64,000 nucleotides of DNA from Petrotoga mobilis SJ95 (lineage in GTDB: Bacteria > Thermotogota > Thermotogae > Petrotogales > Petrotogaceae). The position numbers and the translations under genes are program-made. The DNA lies in the NCBI RefSeq assembly GCF_000018605.1, contig NC_010003.1:472501-536500 (forward strand). The letters run 5' to 3'. Positions 9,230-17,995 of this stretch are shown here, piece after piece. The first letter of the stretch is position 1. The number at the start of each line of letters is the position of its first letter. The notes below the pieces were generated by a model. The model made no database searches. It worked only from the letters and a program-made list of their open reading frames with translations, and was not told the DNA's origin.

Positions 9230-10516
9230 ACGTATCGTACCCAGAAGAATCAACTAAGAAATTTAAACAAACAAGAATATATTGCCCTTAAAGAATTATG
9301 TAAGCTGTCTAAAAACCTGTATAACTCAACTCTATATGCTATTCGCCAATATTACTTTACAGAGAAAAAGTATTTACGCTACGAATCAGCCTACCATATC
9401 TGTAAAGAAAACGAAAACTATCAACTTCTTAATACAGACATTGCGCAACAAACCATGAAAGTAGTCGACCGCAACTTTAAGTCTTTCTTTGCACTTATTT
9501 CTAAGGCTAAAGAGGGCAATTACAGGTTTTCAGACATTCGACTTCCGCATTATCTTCCAAAAGATGGATACTTTATGCTGATTATCCCGCGTTTCAAGGT
9601 TAAGGGCGGTTATTTTACCGTGCCTATGTCCAATGCCTTCAAGAAGGAATTTGGAGAAGTTAAACTTCCATTTCCTGAAAGGTTAAATAGAAAGCAAGTA
9701 AAAGAAATCCGTATCTTCCCTAAGTACAACTCTAAATTCTTTGATATTGAATTTGTATATGTTCAGGAAGAAGAAAACCTTAACCTTAACACAGGTAACG
9801 CTCTTGCTATAGACTTTGGGCTTGACAACCTCGCAACTTGTGTTACAAACACTGGGGCGTCCTTTATCGTGGACGGTAAAAGATTAAAATCAATTAACCA
9901 GTGGTATAACAAAGAAAACGCAAGGTTGCAGTCTATCAAGGACAAGCAAGGGATTAAGGGTATAACCAATCGTCAATATATCAATACCAAGAAACGTAAT
10001 AACCGTCTTAACTATTATATGAACAAAACTGCAAGAATTATCGTTAACTACTGTATCGAAAACGATATTGGCAATATTGTCTTAGGCTATAACCTTGACT
10101 GGAAACGTAGCATCAATCTTGGTAAGAGCAATAACCAAAAGTTTGTCCAAATATCACATGGTAATTTGCGTCTTAAAATCAAGTCCCTTTGTGAGCGTTA
10201 CGGAATTAACTACATTGAGCAGGAAGAAAGCTATACTTCAAAGGCTGACTTTTTCGCCAACGATGATATTCCTGTTTACAATGCCGATAATCCGCAGGCA
10301 TACAGCTTTAGCGGAAAACGCATATCCAGGGGGCAATATAAAACTTGTCAAGGCACGATTATTAATGCTGATTGCAATGGTGCATTAAACATACTTCGCA
10401 AAAGTAACCTGATGGACTTAACCGTCCTACAGGCTAGAGGCTGTTTAAACCAGCCCCAAAGAATAAGGGTAATAAGCCAAACTTCTTTGAAATCCCCTTG
10501 TCCTTATTTGCCGTGA
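9230..10516 (+). CDS. tnpB: TnpB-family RNA-guided nuclease homologue (no canonical start)
   Basis: An OrfB/TnpB protein of about 428 residues. The RuvC-I Asp is in [14 protein letters not shown] and RuvC-III is in [14 protein letters not shown]. The usual RuvC-II Glu position reads [10 protein letters not shown], and the CxxC zinc finger is absent (SYTSKADFF instead); both fit the GxNxxWK subfamily. The family-like frame ([13 protein letters not shown]...) opens after a TGA at 9221 and has no ATG, GTG or TTG before the Met at 9455. GAGGTG is followed after 5 nt by ACG at 9230 or after 2 nt by ATT at 9227. The start codon may therefore be mutated, leaving either a weak non-AUG start or an N-terminally truncated product. 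Confidence 0.85.
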   Translation, partial: TYRTQKNQLRNLNKQEYIALKELCKLSKNLYNSTLYAIRQYYFTEKKYLRYESAYHICKENENYQLLNTDIAQQTMKVVDRNFKSFFALISKAKEGNYRFSDIRLPHYLPKDGYFMLIIPRFKVKGGYFTVPMSNAFKKEFGEVKLPFPERLNRKQVKEIRIFPKYNSKFFDIEFVYVQEEENLNLNTGNALAIDFGLDNLATCVTNTGASFIVDGKRLKSINQWYNKENARLQSIKDKQGIKGITNRQYINTKKRNNRLNYYMNKTARIIVNYCIENDIGNIVLGYNLDWKRSINLGKSNNQKFVQISHGNLRLKIKSLCERYGINYIEQEESYTSKADFFANDDIPVYNADNPQAYSFSGKRISRGQYKTCQGTIINADCNGALNILRKSNLMDLTVLQARGCLNQPQRIRVISQTSLKSPCPYLP

Positions 10517-10559
10517 GACTGCTTTCAGGAATGGGGAAGTTTAAAGAGAGTGTTGTCAT
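10440..10559 (+). ncRNA. Candidate omega RNA / right-end guide scaffold
   Basis: By analogy with characterised TnpB systems, the RNA scaffold covers the tnpB 3' end and the right end of the element, and the guide is read from the flanking DNA. Here the region holds a long imperfect stem (CTTTGAAATCCCC at 10485-10497 with GGGGAAGTTTAAAG at 10533-10546) overlapping the tnpB stop. The flank just after 10559 begins TGCCAAAAGAGATCCCC. The left flank TTCAT would be the target-adjacent motif. The ends are approximate and expression is inferred only. Confidence 0.4.
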
Positions 10560-10807
10560 TGCCAAAAGAGATCCCCATTGTACGGTATACTCACCTGAGA
10601 ATAATGCCAATCCAAGCTGCAGGGTCATATATTTTGGTGAGCTAACAACTAACAAAGGCCAAATATAATCGTTCCATCTCCAAGTAAATGATAACACAGC
10701 CAAAGCAGCTATTACGGGTTGAGATAAAGGTATTATGATCCTCCAAAATATTTTTAATTCACTTCTCCATCGATTTTGGCGCTTTCTATCACTTCTGTAG
10801 GAAATGA
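10560..10807 (-). pseudogene. Internal fragment of the same sugar ABC permease, frameshifted
   Basis: The minus strand encodes the EAA-loop region of a MalG-type permease: FPTEVIESAKIDG in one frame, then SELKIFWRIIIPLSQPV, WRWNDYIWPLLVVSSPKY and YTVQWGSLLAM in another. One missing base near 10764, where GATGGAGCAAGTG would be expected and GATGGAGAAGTG is seen, causes the shift. Everything upstream of about residue 170 of a normal permease is gone. The fragment continues at 9115 across the IS element. Confidence 0.85.
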
Positions 10808-10849
10808 TTACCTTATAATAACACAAAATTTCAACTTATCTCTATTTTT

Positions 10850-10858
10850 TGATAAAAT
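10850..10858 (+). promoter_or_regulatory. Extended -10 promoter element
   Basis: TGATAAAAT (TGn plus a -10 box) lies 36 bp before the phosphoesterase start codon. No convincing -35 box is visible, which is common for extended -10 promoters. Confidence 0.35.
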
Positions 10859-10893
10859 AATTTTATAGAGTCTTTTATTAAAAAGGAATTAAA

Positions 10894-11619
10894 ATGATGA
10901 TAGATATAATTGCCATTTCTGACGAGGAAATATATTTAACAAATAAAGACAAAAAAAAGTTTGACTTACTTATTTGCGCTGGAGATCTTTCTCCGCAATA
11001 CATTGATTACGTGATGAATGAATTCAAACCATCCTTAAGCTTGATGGTACATGGTAATCATGATAAAAAGTATTATAAATTATACGAAGAAGAAAATAAC
11101 TCTTTCTCAAAGGTATACAAAGGAGCTTATGTTTTAAATCATGGCATAGTTAACTTAAAAAAATTCATCGGCAAAGACATAATAGTAGCGGGATTTTCCG
11201 GTGCTTTAGCTCATGGATATAGACCTTTTTATTTCAAAGAAAAGGATATTAATAAATTTAATAGAGAGGTACGTTTCAGTACAATCTTTAAAGGTAATAA
11301 GTACAAGCAAATCGATATAATGGTTACACACAATCCTCCTTACATTAAAAATACTATAAAAAAATACGGGCAATCTCATACCCCTTCAAGAGCTTTGGGG
11401 GAGTTTTATCTTAAAGCATTTCCAAAAATTTGGATATACGGCCATATTCATCCACGATACGACTTTCAAGAACTTGATTTTGAAATTAAATTTTTAAATA
11501 ATGTATCTTATCTAATAAATGCGGTACCTTATAAATTAATAAAGTACGATGAAGAAAAGAAAGAAGTAATAGAAATTTATACTTATAAGATGATAAGTCC
11601 TAAGACCATTTTAATTTAG
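10894..11619 (+). CDS. Metallophosphoesterase-like protein
   Basis: A 241-residue calcineurin-like phosphoesterase. GDLS, VHGNHD, VTHNPP and YGHIHPR supply the second to fifth metal-binding motifs in order. The first motif, normally DxH, reads SDEE (residues 9-12), so the usual metal-binding His is replaced by Glu. The enzyme may bind its dinuclear metal site differently or have a changed activity. It is monocistronic, with its own extended -10 element. AAAGGAATTAAA precedes the first of two tandem ATGs. The substrate is unknown. Confidence 0.8.
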   Translation: MMIDIIAISDEEIYLTNKDKKKFDLLICAGDLSPQYIDYVMNEFKPSLSLMVHGNHDKKYYKLYEEENNSFSKVYKGAYVLNHGIVNLKKFIGKDIIVAGFSGALAHGYRPFYFKEKDINKFNREVRFSTIFKGNKYKQIDIMVTHNPPYIKNTIKKYGQSHTPSRALGEFYLKAFPKIWIYGHIHPRYDFQELDFEIKFLNNVSYLINAVPYKLIKYDEEKKEVIEIYTYKMISPKTILI

Positions 11620-11763
11620 AAAGTAATTAATTCTTTTAAATAAAATTTTAATTATTTTGCTGTATTATAGAATTATTAATATAAGAATATATCCCTAAAA
11701 GGTTTTACTGTTTCTTGCAAAAAATCTTTTTTATAATAAACTTTGATTTTGAACTTGGGGATC

Positions 11764-11783
11764 TTAAGGGGTTTACCCCTTAA
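11764..11783 (+). promoter_or_regulatory. Perfect 8-bp hairpin in the leader of the BMP gene
   Basis: TTAAGGGGTTTACCCCTTAA forms a perfect 8-bp stem with a TTTA loop, ending 27 bp before the ATG and just before the AGGAGG ribosome site. It lacks a T-tract, so it is more likely an mRNA 5' structure or an operator than a terminator. I could not match the leader to a known riboswitch. Confidence 0.45.
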
Positions 11784-11810
11784 CGTGCCCAAAAAAAGGA
11801 GGCTAACCTA

Positions 11811-13688
11811 ATGTATAGGACCTCAAGAAGTCTCAGCAGAAGCGAGTACGAAAAAGCTAATAGATTAGCAAAGAAAGACTTTTTGGCTAATATTTCAAAA
11901 GGGAAAGAAGGATATCTGCCGTGTTTAGAAGATATCATCCACAACGCTGAAATAATTAAGGAAGAAAAACTTGGTCTTATAGATATCCCTATAGAAAGGA
12001 TCAAAGGAACGTACTACCATTCTCGTTCACTATCTTTTTCTGCAAATTTTTATCCCTTAATGAAAATTGACTCAGAATTTGCAAGTAAATGGATCAATTT
12101 GTATGAAGCTCATATATCTGAAGGAATAAGGGATCCTGTAACAGCCTACGAATATTTAAACTGGTTTTATATTGTTGAAGGGAACAAAAGGGTAAGCGTT
12201 TTGAAATATTCAGACGCTTTTTCAGTCCGTGGGGAAGTTACTAGATTGATTCCAAAATGGGATGAAAACAATCCTGAAATAAGGATCTACTATGAATTTT
12301 TAGATTTTTATAAAAAGACAAAAATTAATATAATCTGGTTCAACAAAGAGGGCAAATTCAAAGAACTTTACGAGTTAATCAAAGATTATAAGAAAAAAAG
12401 TGATTTTGTTGAGAATGAATATGATGAATTAGTCCATTCAGTATATCTTCTATTTAGAAAGCTATATAGGGAAATTGCTAAGGACACGATTTCGCTTACT
12501 GAAGAAGAGGCTTTTTTAGAATACCTAAAAAAATTTGGTTTGGAAAATGTTCCCACTATCGAAAGAGAAATGAGCGAACAAGTCAACGAATTAATAGAAG
12601 AACTAGAAGAACGTCTAGGTAAACCATCAGAACCTTTATTCAAATTACCTCAGATCTTCGCAGGGAAAACATTAAAAGTAGCTTTTCTATATAACACCTC
12701 AATAGAAGAGTCTGCATGGACATATTCCCATGAATTGGGAAGAAGGTATGTTCAAAAACGTTTAGGAAATGAAATAATAACAAAGTATTTTGAAAATATT
12801 TCTGATTTAAAAACGTATGAAAAAATATTGGAACAACTCGAAGAAGAAAAATTCGACCTAATATTTTCTACCAGTTTTGACTTCTTACAAAATCAGAACA
12901 CAAAGGAACTTCAAAATGTTCGATTCATGTATTTTTCCGGATATCGTACTACAAAGAATATTAACACATATTTCGGTCGTATGTACGAACCAAGATTCCT
13001 CTCTGGAATGATAGCAGGTGCAATGACCACTAACAATAAAATAGGTTACGTTGCTTCCTACGGTATACCTGAAGTCATAATGGGAATAAATGCCTTTGCT
13101 TTAGGGGCAAAGGCTGTTAATCCAAAAGCAAAGATATTTGTTGGATGGACGAATACTTGGCGCAATATAGAATATGAAAGAGACACGTCAGAGTATTTGA
13201 TAAATGAAATTGGAGTGGATGTTTTAACCCATCATCAAGATTCTCCGGAAGTTTGCAAAGTTGGAGAAGAATACGGCGTCTACACTATTGGTTACCATAT
13301 TGACATGAAAGATTATGCTCCAACTACCCATTTAACCTCTGTTGTATGGAATTGGGGAGTTTACTACGAAAACATAATTAAAGATGTATTAAGAGGGTCA
13401 AATTTTTCTTTATTTAGATTGTTTTCTGGTTCAGAAAAGATTGAGAACTTTTGGGGTGGACTTAAGAGTGGAGTAGTTTGTTTGTCACCTATAAGCAAAA
13501 TTGTTCCTTCTACAACAAAAAACCTTGTTGACACTGTGAAAACGGATATTATGGAAAATAGGTTTCACCCTTTCAGGGGGGGTATTTTTGATAAAGAAGG
13601 TAATATGAAAGTCTCGGAAGGCAAAGATATCTCAGACGAAGAACTAATGAAAATGGATTGGTTTGTGGACAACGTTTATTATTCTTAA
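11811..13688 (+). CDS. Cytoplasmic BMP-domain protein with ParB-like N-terminal segment
   Basis: A 625-residue two-part protein. Residues 1-280 are unlike a transporter component and include FYIVEGNKRVSVLKY (about 120-134), which resembles the ParB/Srx-type box EGNKR. Residues 290-600 resemble the Bmp/PnrA family of nucleoside-binding periplasmic proteins (LKVAFLYNTSIEESAWTY, SGMIAGAMTTNNKIGYVASYG, VGWTNTW, HHQDSPEVCKVGEEYG). There is no signal peptide or lipobox, so the binding domain should face the cytoplasm and may act as a sensor. I recall homologues of this architecture in Clostridia, where they are annotated as BMP transporter subunits; the function is unknown. The start follows AAAGGAGG. 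Confidence 0.75.
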   Translation: MYRTSRSLSRSEYEKANRLAKKDFLANISKGKEGYLPCLEDIIHNAEIIKEEKLGLIDIPIERIKGTYYHSRSLSFSANFYPLMKIDSEFASKWINLYEAHISEGIRDPVTAYEYLNWFYIVEGNKRVSVLKYSDAFSVRGEVTRLIPKWDENNPEIRIYYEFLDFYKKTKINIIWFNKEGKFKELYELIKDYKKKSDFVENEYDELVHSVYLLFRKLYREIAKDTISLTEEEAFLEYLKKFGLENVPTIEREMSEQVNELIEELEERLGKPSEPLFKLPQIFAGKTLKVAFLYNTSIEESAWTYSHELGRRYVQKRLGNEIITKYFENISDLKTYEKILEQLEEEKFDLIFSTSFDFLQNQNTKELQNVRFMYFSGYRTTKNINTYFGRMYEPRFLSGMIAGAMTTNNKIGYVASYGIPEVIMGINAFALGAKAVNPKAKIFVGWTNTWRNIEYERDTSEYLINEIGVDVLTHHQDSPEVCKVGEEYGVYTIGYHIDMKDYAPTTHLTSVVWNWGVYYENIIKDVLRGSNFSLFRLFSGSEKIENFWGGLKSGVVCLSPISKIVPSTTKNLVDTVKTDIMENRFHPFRGGIFDKEGNMKVSEGKDISDEELMKMDWFVDNVYYS

Positions 13689-14345
13689 AAATGGGTACCA
13701 AATTTTGTTGATCTCAACCCTTTCTTAGTTTATCACAACATTTATGAGCCAAGTTCGAACGATGCCGGATATCTTTCATCAACGATAGATTTAAAAAATT
13801 ATACTCTGTATTCTGAATTTCTTTTAGATCAGTATCAATTACCAACCGAAAGCCAAAGTAGCCCTCCAAACGCTTATGGGTTCATGATGGGAGGCAGAAA
13901 GAAAGGACAAAAAATAGATTATGGGATGGAGTTTTATAAGACTTCCACATGGTTGTACAATAAAGGTGAAGGTAACGAAGATTTTACTTATCCCGTTTGG
14001 AAAAATCTTCTTCTTGCGGAGGATAAAACTATAAACTACTTTCTTGGTTTCCCATATGGACCTGATGTTGAATTGTTCAAAATTTTTTTAGAAGGTGAAC
14101 ATTTTGGAATAGATTATGAACATCTAGTTAAAGGTACGATCACAATAGACACACCTTACAATGAAGAAGAATGGCAAAAGTATTCCATTCATGGACCGGT
14201 TCCACCAACTACTGTTGAAAACATTTTACGACTGGATTTTAAAATTGGAAACAATCCAACTTTTTTTACACAATCAATTTTTCGAAACAAAGATTTATGG
14301 ATGTTAGTTGGATTAGAATACACTTTCTCATTGAAAATCCCTTAA
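13689..14345 (+). pseudogene. 5'-truncated outer-membrane beta-barrel protein (Wzi-like) remnant
   Basis: The frame stays open directly from the TAA of the BMP gene and encodes about 218 residues with no usable start before the tandem ATG at 13884. The translation has barrel-like alternating strands: YSEFLLDQYQLPTESQSSPP, then GFMMGGRKKG, and a C-terminus ending in LEYTFSLKIP. The pattern recalls capsule-assembly (Wzi-type) outer-membrane proteins. The N-terminal half and signal peptide are missing. It is in the same frame as the BMP gene with one stop between them, which suggests a deletion removed the intergenic region and the 5' half. A short product from 13884 is possible. Confidence 0.6.
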
Positions 14346-14347
14346 TT

Positions 14348-15013
14348 TTAAGCTTCCACTTTTTCTAACTTTTCTATCAATTCCAAAGTTATTTCTTTCA
14401 TATTTTCCACCACTAAATCTGCTTTCGATAGATCCTGGTTGAGTGAGTTTGGGTTTTTAAAACCTATGCACTTCATTCCAGCAGCTTTTGCCGCCTTAAC
14501 ACCATTCTTTGAGTCTTCTATAACTACACATTCTTCTGGTTTAACTTTTAACAAGCCAGCTGTATATATAAAAATATCAGGTTTAGGTTTACCACGAGCA
14601 ACGTATTCTGAACTCACCACCACTTCAAAATACTTCTCAATGTCAAGCATGCAAAGAACTTCTTTGATCAATCTCATCGGCGAGGAAGAGGCCAACGCTA
14701 TTTTATAATTGTTTTCTTTCAGTGTCTGTAATAGCTCTATTACACCTTCTATTGGCTCTTTAACCCCTTCTTTTAATAATTCCAAATTCTCTAAGTTTTG
14801 TTTTTCAAGCAATTCTTCAACACTTTGTTGTAGATTGTATTCATTTTTTAAGTCTTGCCACATCTCTTGGTTGCTTACACCGATATAATTACTATATGAA
14901 CTTCTATTAATTGGGATTCCTAGTTCTTCGAAAATTCTTTTATTTGCACTATAATGGATGGGTTCACTGTCAATAATGACCCCATCCATATCAAAAATAA
15001 TAGCTCTTAACAT
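14348..15013 (-). CDS. HAD-superfamily hydrolase, beta-phosphoglucomutase-like
   Basis: A 221-residue HAD phosphatase. It has the nucleophile motif FDMDGVIIDSEP (Asp8), the motif II SSS, the motif III Lys in RGKPKPDIF and the motif IV acidic pair VIEDSKNGV. A helical cap (residues 16-85) places it with beta-phosphoglucomutase and 2-deoxyglucose-6-phosphatase-like enzymes. The substrate is probably a sugar phosphate but cannot be fixed. GGAGG lies 5 nt before the ATG. It is the last gene of a minus-strand run beginning at ecfT. Confidence 0.9.
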   Translation of the reverse strand: MLRAIIFDMDGVIIDSEPIHYSANKRIFEELGIPINRSSYSNYIGVSNQEMWQDLKNEYNLQQSVEELLEKQNLENLELLKEGVKEPIEGVIELLQTLKENNYKIALASSSPMRLIKEVLCMLDIEKYFEVVVSSEYVARGKPKPDIFIYTAGLLKVKPEECVVIEDSKNGVKAAKAAGMKCIGFKNPNSLNQDLSKADLVVENMKEITLELIEKLEKVEA

Positions 15014-15029
15014 TATTACCTCCTAGCTT

Positions 15030-16991
15030 TTACACAGGTTGATAATTAACATGATTCACAACATCTATTTTAAGAAATTCATTTATTTCTTTTTCGCCCC
15101 CAATATATTCCTTTAACTCTTCAAGGTCTTTACTCATAAGCTTTTTGAATTCTTCCCCATAAATTGTTTCATTTTTAAAAATATAAGAAGCTAGAAGATC
15201 AAGCCTCTCTCTATTTTGCTTAAGAAGTTCGAGAGCTTTATCGTACATAGAATTAATTATTTTCTTGACTTCAACGTCAAGTTCTTTTGCGGTTTCTTCC
15301 GAATAATTTCTTTGTTTTGTCAACTCACTCCCCAAAAATATTTCTTCCTCTTCTCCTTCCCAATACACAGGGCCCATTCTTTTGGACATTCCTAACCTAT
15401 AAATCATGGATTTTGCATAATCTGTAGCTTTTCTCAGATCATCTTTAGCACCGGTAGTAGCAAAATTAAACACTAATTTCTCGCTAGCTCTCCCTCCAAG
15501 GGCTACAACGATCCTATCAAGTATTTCAGATTTTTTAATTAAATATTTGTCTTTTTCAGGAATTTGTAAAGTAGAACCTAACGAACCTGCACCCCTAGGA
15601 ATTATAGTAATCTTGTAAACAGGGTCGGTATTAGGCAATAAATATGCCAATACAGCATGTCCCAACTCATGATACGATAGAATCTTCTTTTCTTTATCGG
15701 ATATTATCCTGTACTTTTTTGATGGACCGGTTAGTACCCTATCAATAGCCTCTTCAAAATCACTCATTTCTACTTGGTTTTTTTTCTTTCTTGAGGCTAT
15801 TAAAGCAGCTTCATTAACTAGGTTTTCTAAATCAGCTCCAACGAAGCCCGGTGTCCTTTTGGCTAACAATTTTAAATCAACATCAGGGGCTATTTTCTTT
15901 TTACGTGTATGTATCTTTAAAATTTCTTCTCTTCCTTTTACATCTGGAGGACCTACCATTATTTTTTTATCAAACCTACCTGGTCTAAGCAATGCTTTAT
16001 CAAGAACATCAGGCCTATTGGTAGCAGCCATGACAACAACCCCTGTCGACGTGTCAAAACCATCGAGTTCTACTAACAAGGCATTGAGAGTTTGTTCTCT
16101 CTCATCGTTCCCTCCACCAAGGCCAGCTCCTCTTTGTCTACCTACTGCGTCTAATTCATCGATAAATATTATTGCAGGAGCATTTTCTTTAGCTGTTTTA
16201 AAAAGGTCTCTAACTCGCGATGCACCAACCCCTACAAAAAGTTCGACAAAATCAGATCCACTTGCATAATAAAAAGGTACATCTGCTTCTCCGGCTATAG
16301 CCCTTGCTGTCAAAGTTTTACCAGTTCCCGGAGGGCCTACCAACAAAGTTCCTTTAGGCATTCTTGCACCCAATTCTTGAAATTCTTGAGGGTTTTTCAA
16401 AAATTTTACAATATCCTCGATTTCGTCCAAAACTTCATCGATTCCTGCCACATCTTTAAAGGTAACTTTTTCCCCGATAGGTTCATACTTTTTTGCCCCA
16501 CTCTTTCCAAAGTTCATACTGCTTCTAGCTCCTGCGGAAGCCGAACGATACAACCAAAAAAAGAAAAGAACCATTACTACTATTGGAATTATGTTTATCA
16601 ATAAACCAAACCACCACTTTGTCCCAACACTTTCAACATACTCTACCTTTATACCTTTTTGAATTAAACTATTCACATACTGTTTATCGATTACTAAAGC
16701 TGGCGAAAAAGATTCATAAGTAGTACCGTCTTTGCTAAGTATTTCCACGTTTCCATTTTGGTTTATTTTCATGGATTCAACCTGGCCATCATTGATCAAA
16801 CTCAACATTTCTGAATAGGATATTATAGGATTATTTTCCCAATTCAAAGAAATGAGAGCCCCAATAAAAAAAACCGCAAATATAATATAAACCCAAATTA
16901 TGTTGGAAAACTTTACTTTCTTTTTTTCTTCTTTGGTGTTTTTATTTTCTTTATCGTTTTTATTTTCTTTATCGTTTTTATTTTCAGGCAT
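15030..16991 (-). CDS. ftsH: ATP-dependent zinc metalloprotease FtsH
   Basis: A 653-residue membrane AAA+ protease that degrades misfolded and regulatory proteins. It has two transmembrane helices (about 29-49 and 129-148) flanking an extracytoplasmic domain, Walker A GPPGTGKT (219-226), Walker [10 protein letters not shown], the second-region-of-homology arginines in RPGRFD, and the zinc site HELGH (441-445). The usual bacterial motif is HEAGH, so Ala is replaced by Leu. The hydrophilic N-terminal tail (ENKNDK repeats) is longer than usual and is encoded by an 18-bp tandem repeat. GGAGG precedes the ATG. Confidence 0.96.
   Translation of the reverse strand: MPENKNDKENKNDKENKNTKEEKKKVKFSNIIWVYIIFAVFFIGALISLNWENNPIISYSEMLSLINDGQVESMKINQNGNVEILSKDGTTYESFSPALVIDKQYVNSLIQKGIKVEYVESVGTKWWFGLLINIIPIVVMVLFFFWLYRSASAGARSSMNFGKSGAKKYEPIGEKVTFKDVAGIDEVLDEIEDIVKFLKNPQEFQELGARMPKGTLLVGPPGTGKTLTARAIAGEADVPFYYASGSDFVELFVGVGASRVRDLFKTAKENAPAIIFIDELDAVGRQRGAGLGGGNDEREQTLNALLVELDGFDTSTGVVVMAATNRPDVLDKALLRPGRFDKKIMVGPPDVKGREEILKIHTRKKKIAPDVDLKLLAKRTPGFVGADLENLVNEAALIASRKKKNQVEMSDFEEAIDRVLTGPSKKYRIISDKEKKILSYHELGHAVLAYLLPNTDPVYKITIIPRGAGSLGSTLQIPEKDKYLIKKSEILDRIVVALGGRASEKLVFNFATTGAKDDLRKATDYAKSMIYRLGMSKRMGPVYWEGEEEEIFLGSELTKQRNYSEETAKELDVEVKKIINSMYDKALELLKQNRERLDLLASYIFKNETIYGEEFKKLMSKDLEELKEYIGGEKEINEFLKIDVVNHVNYQPV
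16941..16985 (-). repeat. 18-bp tandem repeat in the ftsH 5' end
   Basis: The unit TTTATTTTCTTTATCGTT occurs twice in tandem (16941-16958 and 16959-16976) plus half a unit. It encodes ENKNDK repeats in the cytoplasmic tail before the first helix. Gain or loss of units by replication slippage would keep the reading frame. Confidence 0.85.
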
Positions 16992-16995
16992 TTAT

Positions 16996-17934
16996 TTACC
17001 TCCTCACAGATGTTAACCTATATACATTTAATCCAAAATACTGTACTTTTTCAACGTTTTCATCTTTCTCTAATTTTTCAAAAATTTCATTTTTATTTTC
17101 ACATTTTCTTTGATCCAAAAAACTTTCGATTTCATGCTGATTCATCGGATGTCTTTTTATTATACTTAAGATAGCTTCCAAATCGTCTTCTATAGAACTG
17201 TAAAAATCTTCTTCTTCTAAAAAATCAAGGGATATGCCTCCTAAGATATTTTGCGCTAGCTCAATTTTTTCTTTTTCTGGAACTGTTACCCAATCTTCCG
17301 CTGGGGGTCTCATTGGTAAATTTATATACAATCTATCATAACTTATTCTATTAAATATTTCTTTGATTTTCCTTAAAGATTCTTCATCATCATTTAGCCC
17401 TTTTATCATCATAAATTCCATCCAGATTTTACCTTTAAAGTTTTTAGAAAAACTTATCAACCCATCCACGTAAGAATCAAAAGATATACTTTTATGAGGT
17501 CTATTTATTTTTTTAAAGGTTATTTGATCATAAGCATCCAGTGTTGGCATTACAAGATCGCTCTCATTTAATTCTTCTCTTACTTTTTCTTCACAAAGTA
17601 GAGCTCCATTTGTAATTACAGCAACAGGCTTATCAACATAAGCTTTTATTGATTTTATTAGTTCACCAATTCTAGAGTATAATAATGGTTCACCTTCACC
17701 AACTATAGTTACAAAATCAAACTGGGATACACCGCTTTTAATATAAGCTTTAAACTCTTCCAAAATATCTTGCAAATTAAAAAATTCTTGTCTTTGGTTT
17801 GTCATGTTAGTTGTTCTTCCTAACTGACAGTATACACAAGAAAAATTACAAGTTTTTGGAGGTATTGGGCTTACTCCTAAGGATCTTCCCAATCTTCGAG
17901 AAGGTACAGGACCGTATAAATATCGAAAACTCAT
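16996..17934 (-). CDS. Radical SAM protein
   Basis: A 312-residue radical SAM enzyme of the COG0731 type. The cluster motif CNFSCVYC is at about residues 29-36, preceded by YGPVPSRRLGRSLGVSPIPPKTC, which is typical of this group. GEGEPLL and ITNGALL follow as the glycine-rich and beta-strand motifs. The C-terminal 90 residues form a helical, probably winged-helix-like tail. The reaction is unknown; relatives have been annotated as Fe-S oxidoreductases or tRNA-modification-like proteins. It ends 4 bp before the ftsH start codon, so the two are co-transcribed. Confidence 0.85.
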   Translation of the reverse strand: MSFRYLYGPVPSRRLGRSLGVSPIPPKTCNFSCVYCQLGRTTNMTNQRQEFFNLQDILEEFKAYIKSGVSQFDFVTIVGEGEPLLYSRIGELIKSIKAYVDKPVAVITNGALLCEEKVREELNESDLVMPTLDAYDQITFKKINRPHKSISFDSYVDGLISFSKNFKGKIWMEFMMIKGLNDDEESLRKIKEIFNRISYDRLYINLPMRPPAEDWVTVPEKEKIELAQNILGGISLDFLEEEDFYSSIEDDLEAILSIIKRHPMNQHEIESFLDQRKCENKNEIFEKLEKDENVEKVQYFGLNVYRLTSVRR

Positions 17935-17995
17935 CAGACACCTCCAATATATACTCGCTTTTTTTACTCATTTAAATTATATCAAATATCACCCT

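Larger units (their letters stand above)
9116..10559 (+). mobile_element. IS200/IS605-type element carrying only tnpB
   Basis: The limits come from reconstructing the interrupted permease: the left flank ends TTCAT (9111-9115) and the element ends TCAT (10556-10559), so the right junction is ambiguous by up to four bases. There is no target duplication, as expected for this group. The left end has an imperfect hairpin (AAAGGAG at 9133-9139 with CTCCTTT at 9157-9163). The right end has a stem pairing TCCCC (10493-10497) with GGGGA (10533-10537). No tnpA transposase gene is present, so movement would need a transposase in trans. Confidence 0.85.

Noticed and set aside
10434-10826. A 130-residue minus-strand frame that looks like a small gene
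   Set aside because: It joins a permease fragment, the IS right end and out-of-frame sequence. The real content is the permease pseudogene (10560-10807) plus the element.
11640-11810. A possible purine-type riboswitch before the BMP-domain gene
   Set aside because: Only one simple hairpin is present. I could not find the conserved three-way-junction sequences of purine riboswitches.
15859-16269. A long open frame on the plus strand inside ftsH
   Set aside because: It is the antisense shadow of the conserved ATPase domain and has no ribosome site or recognisable domain.
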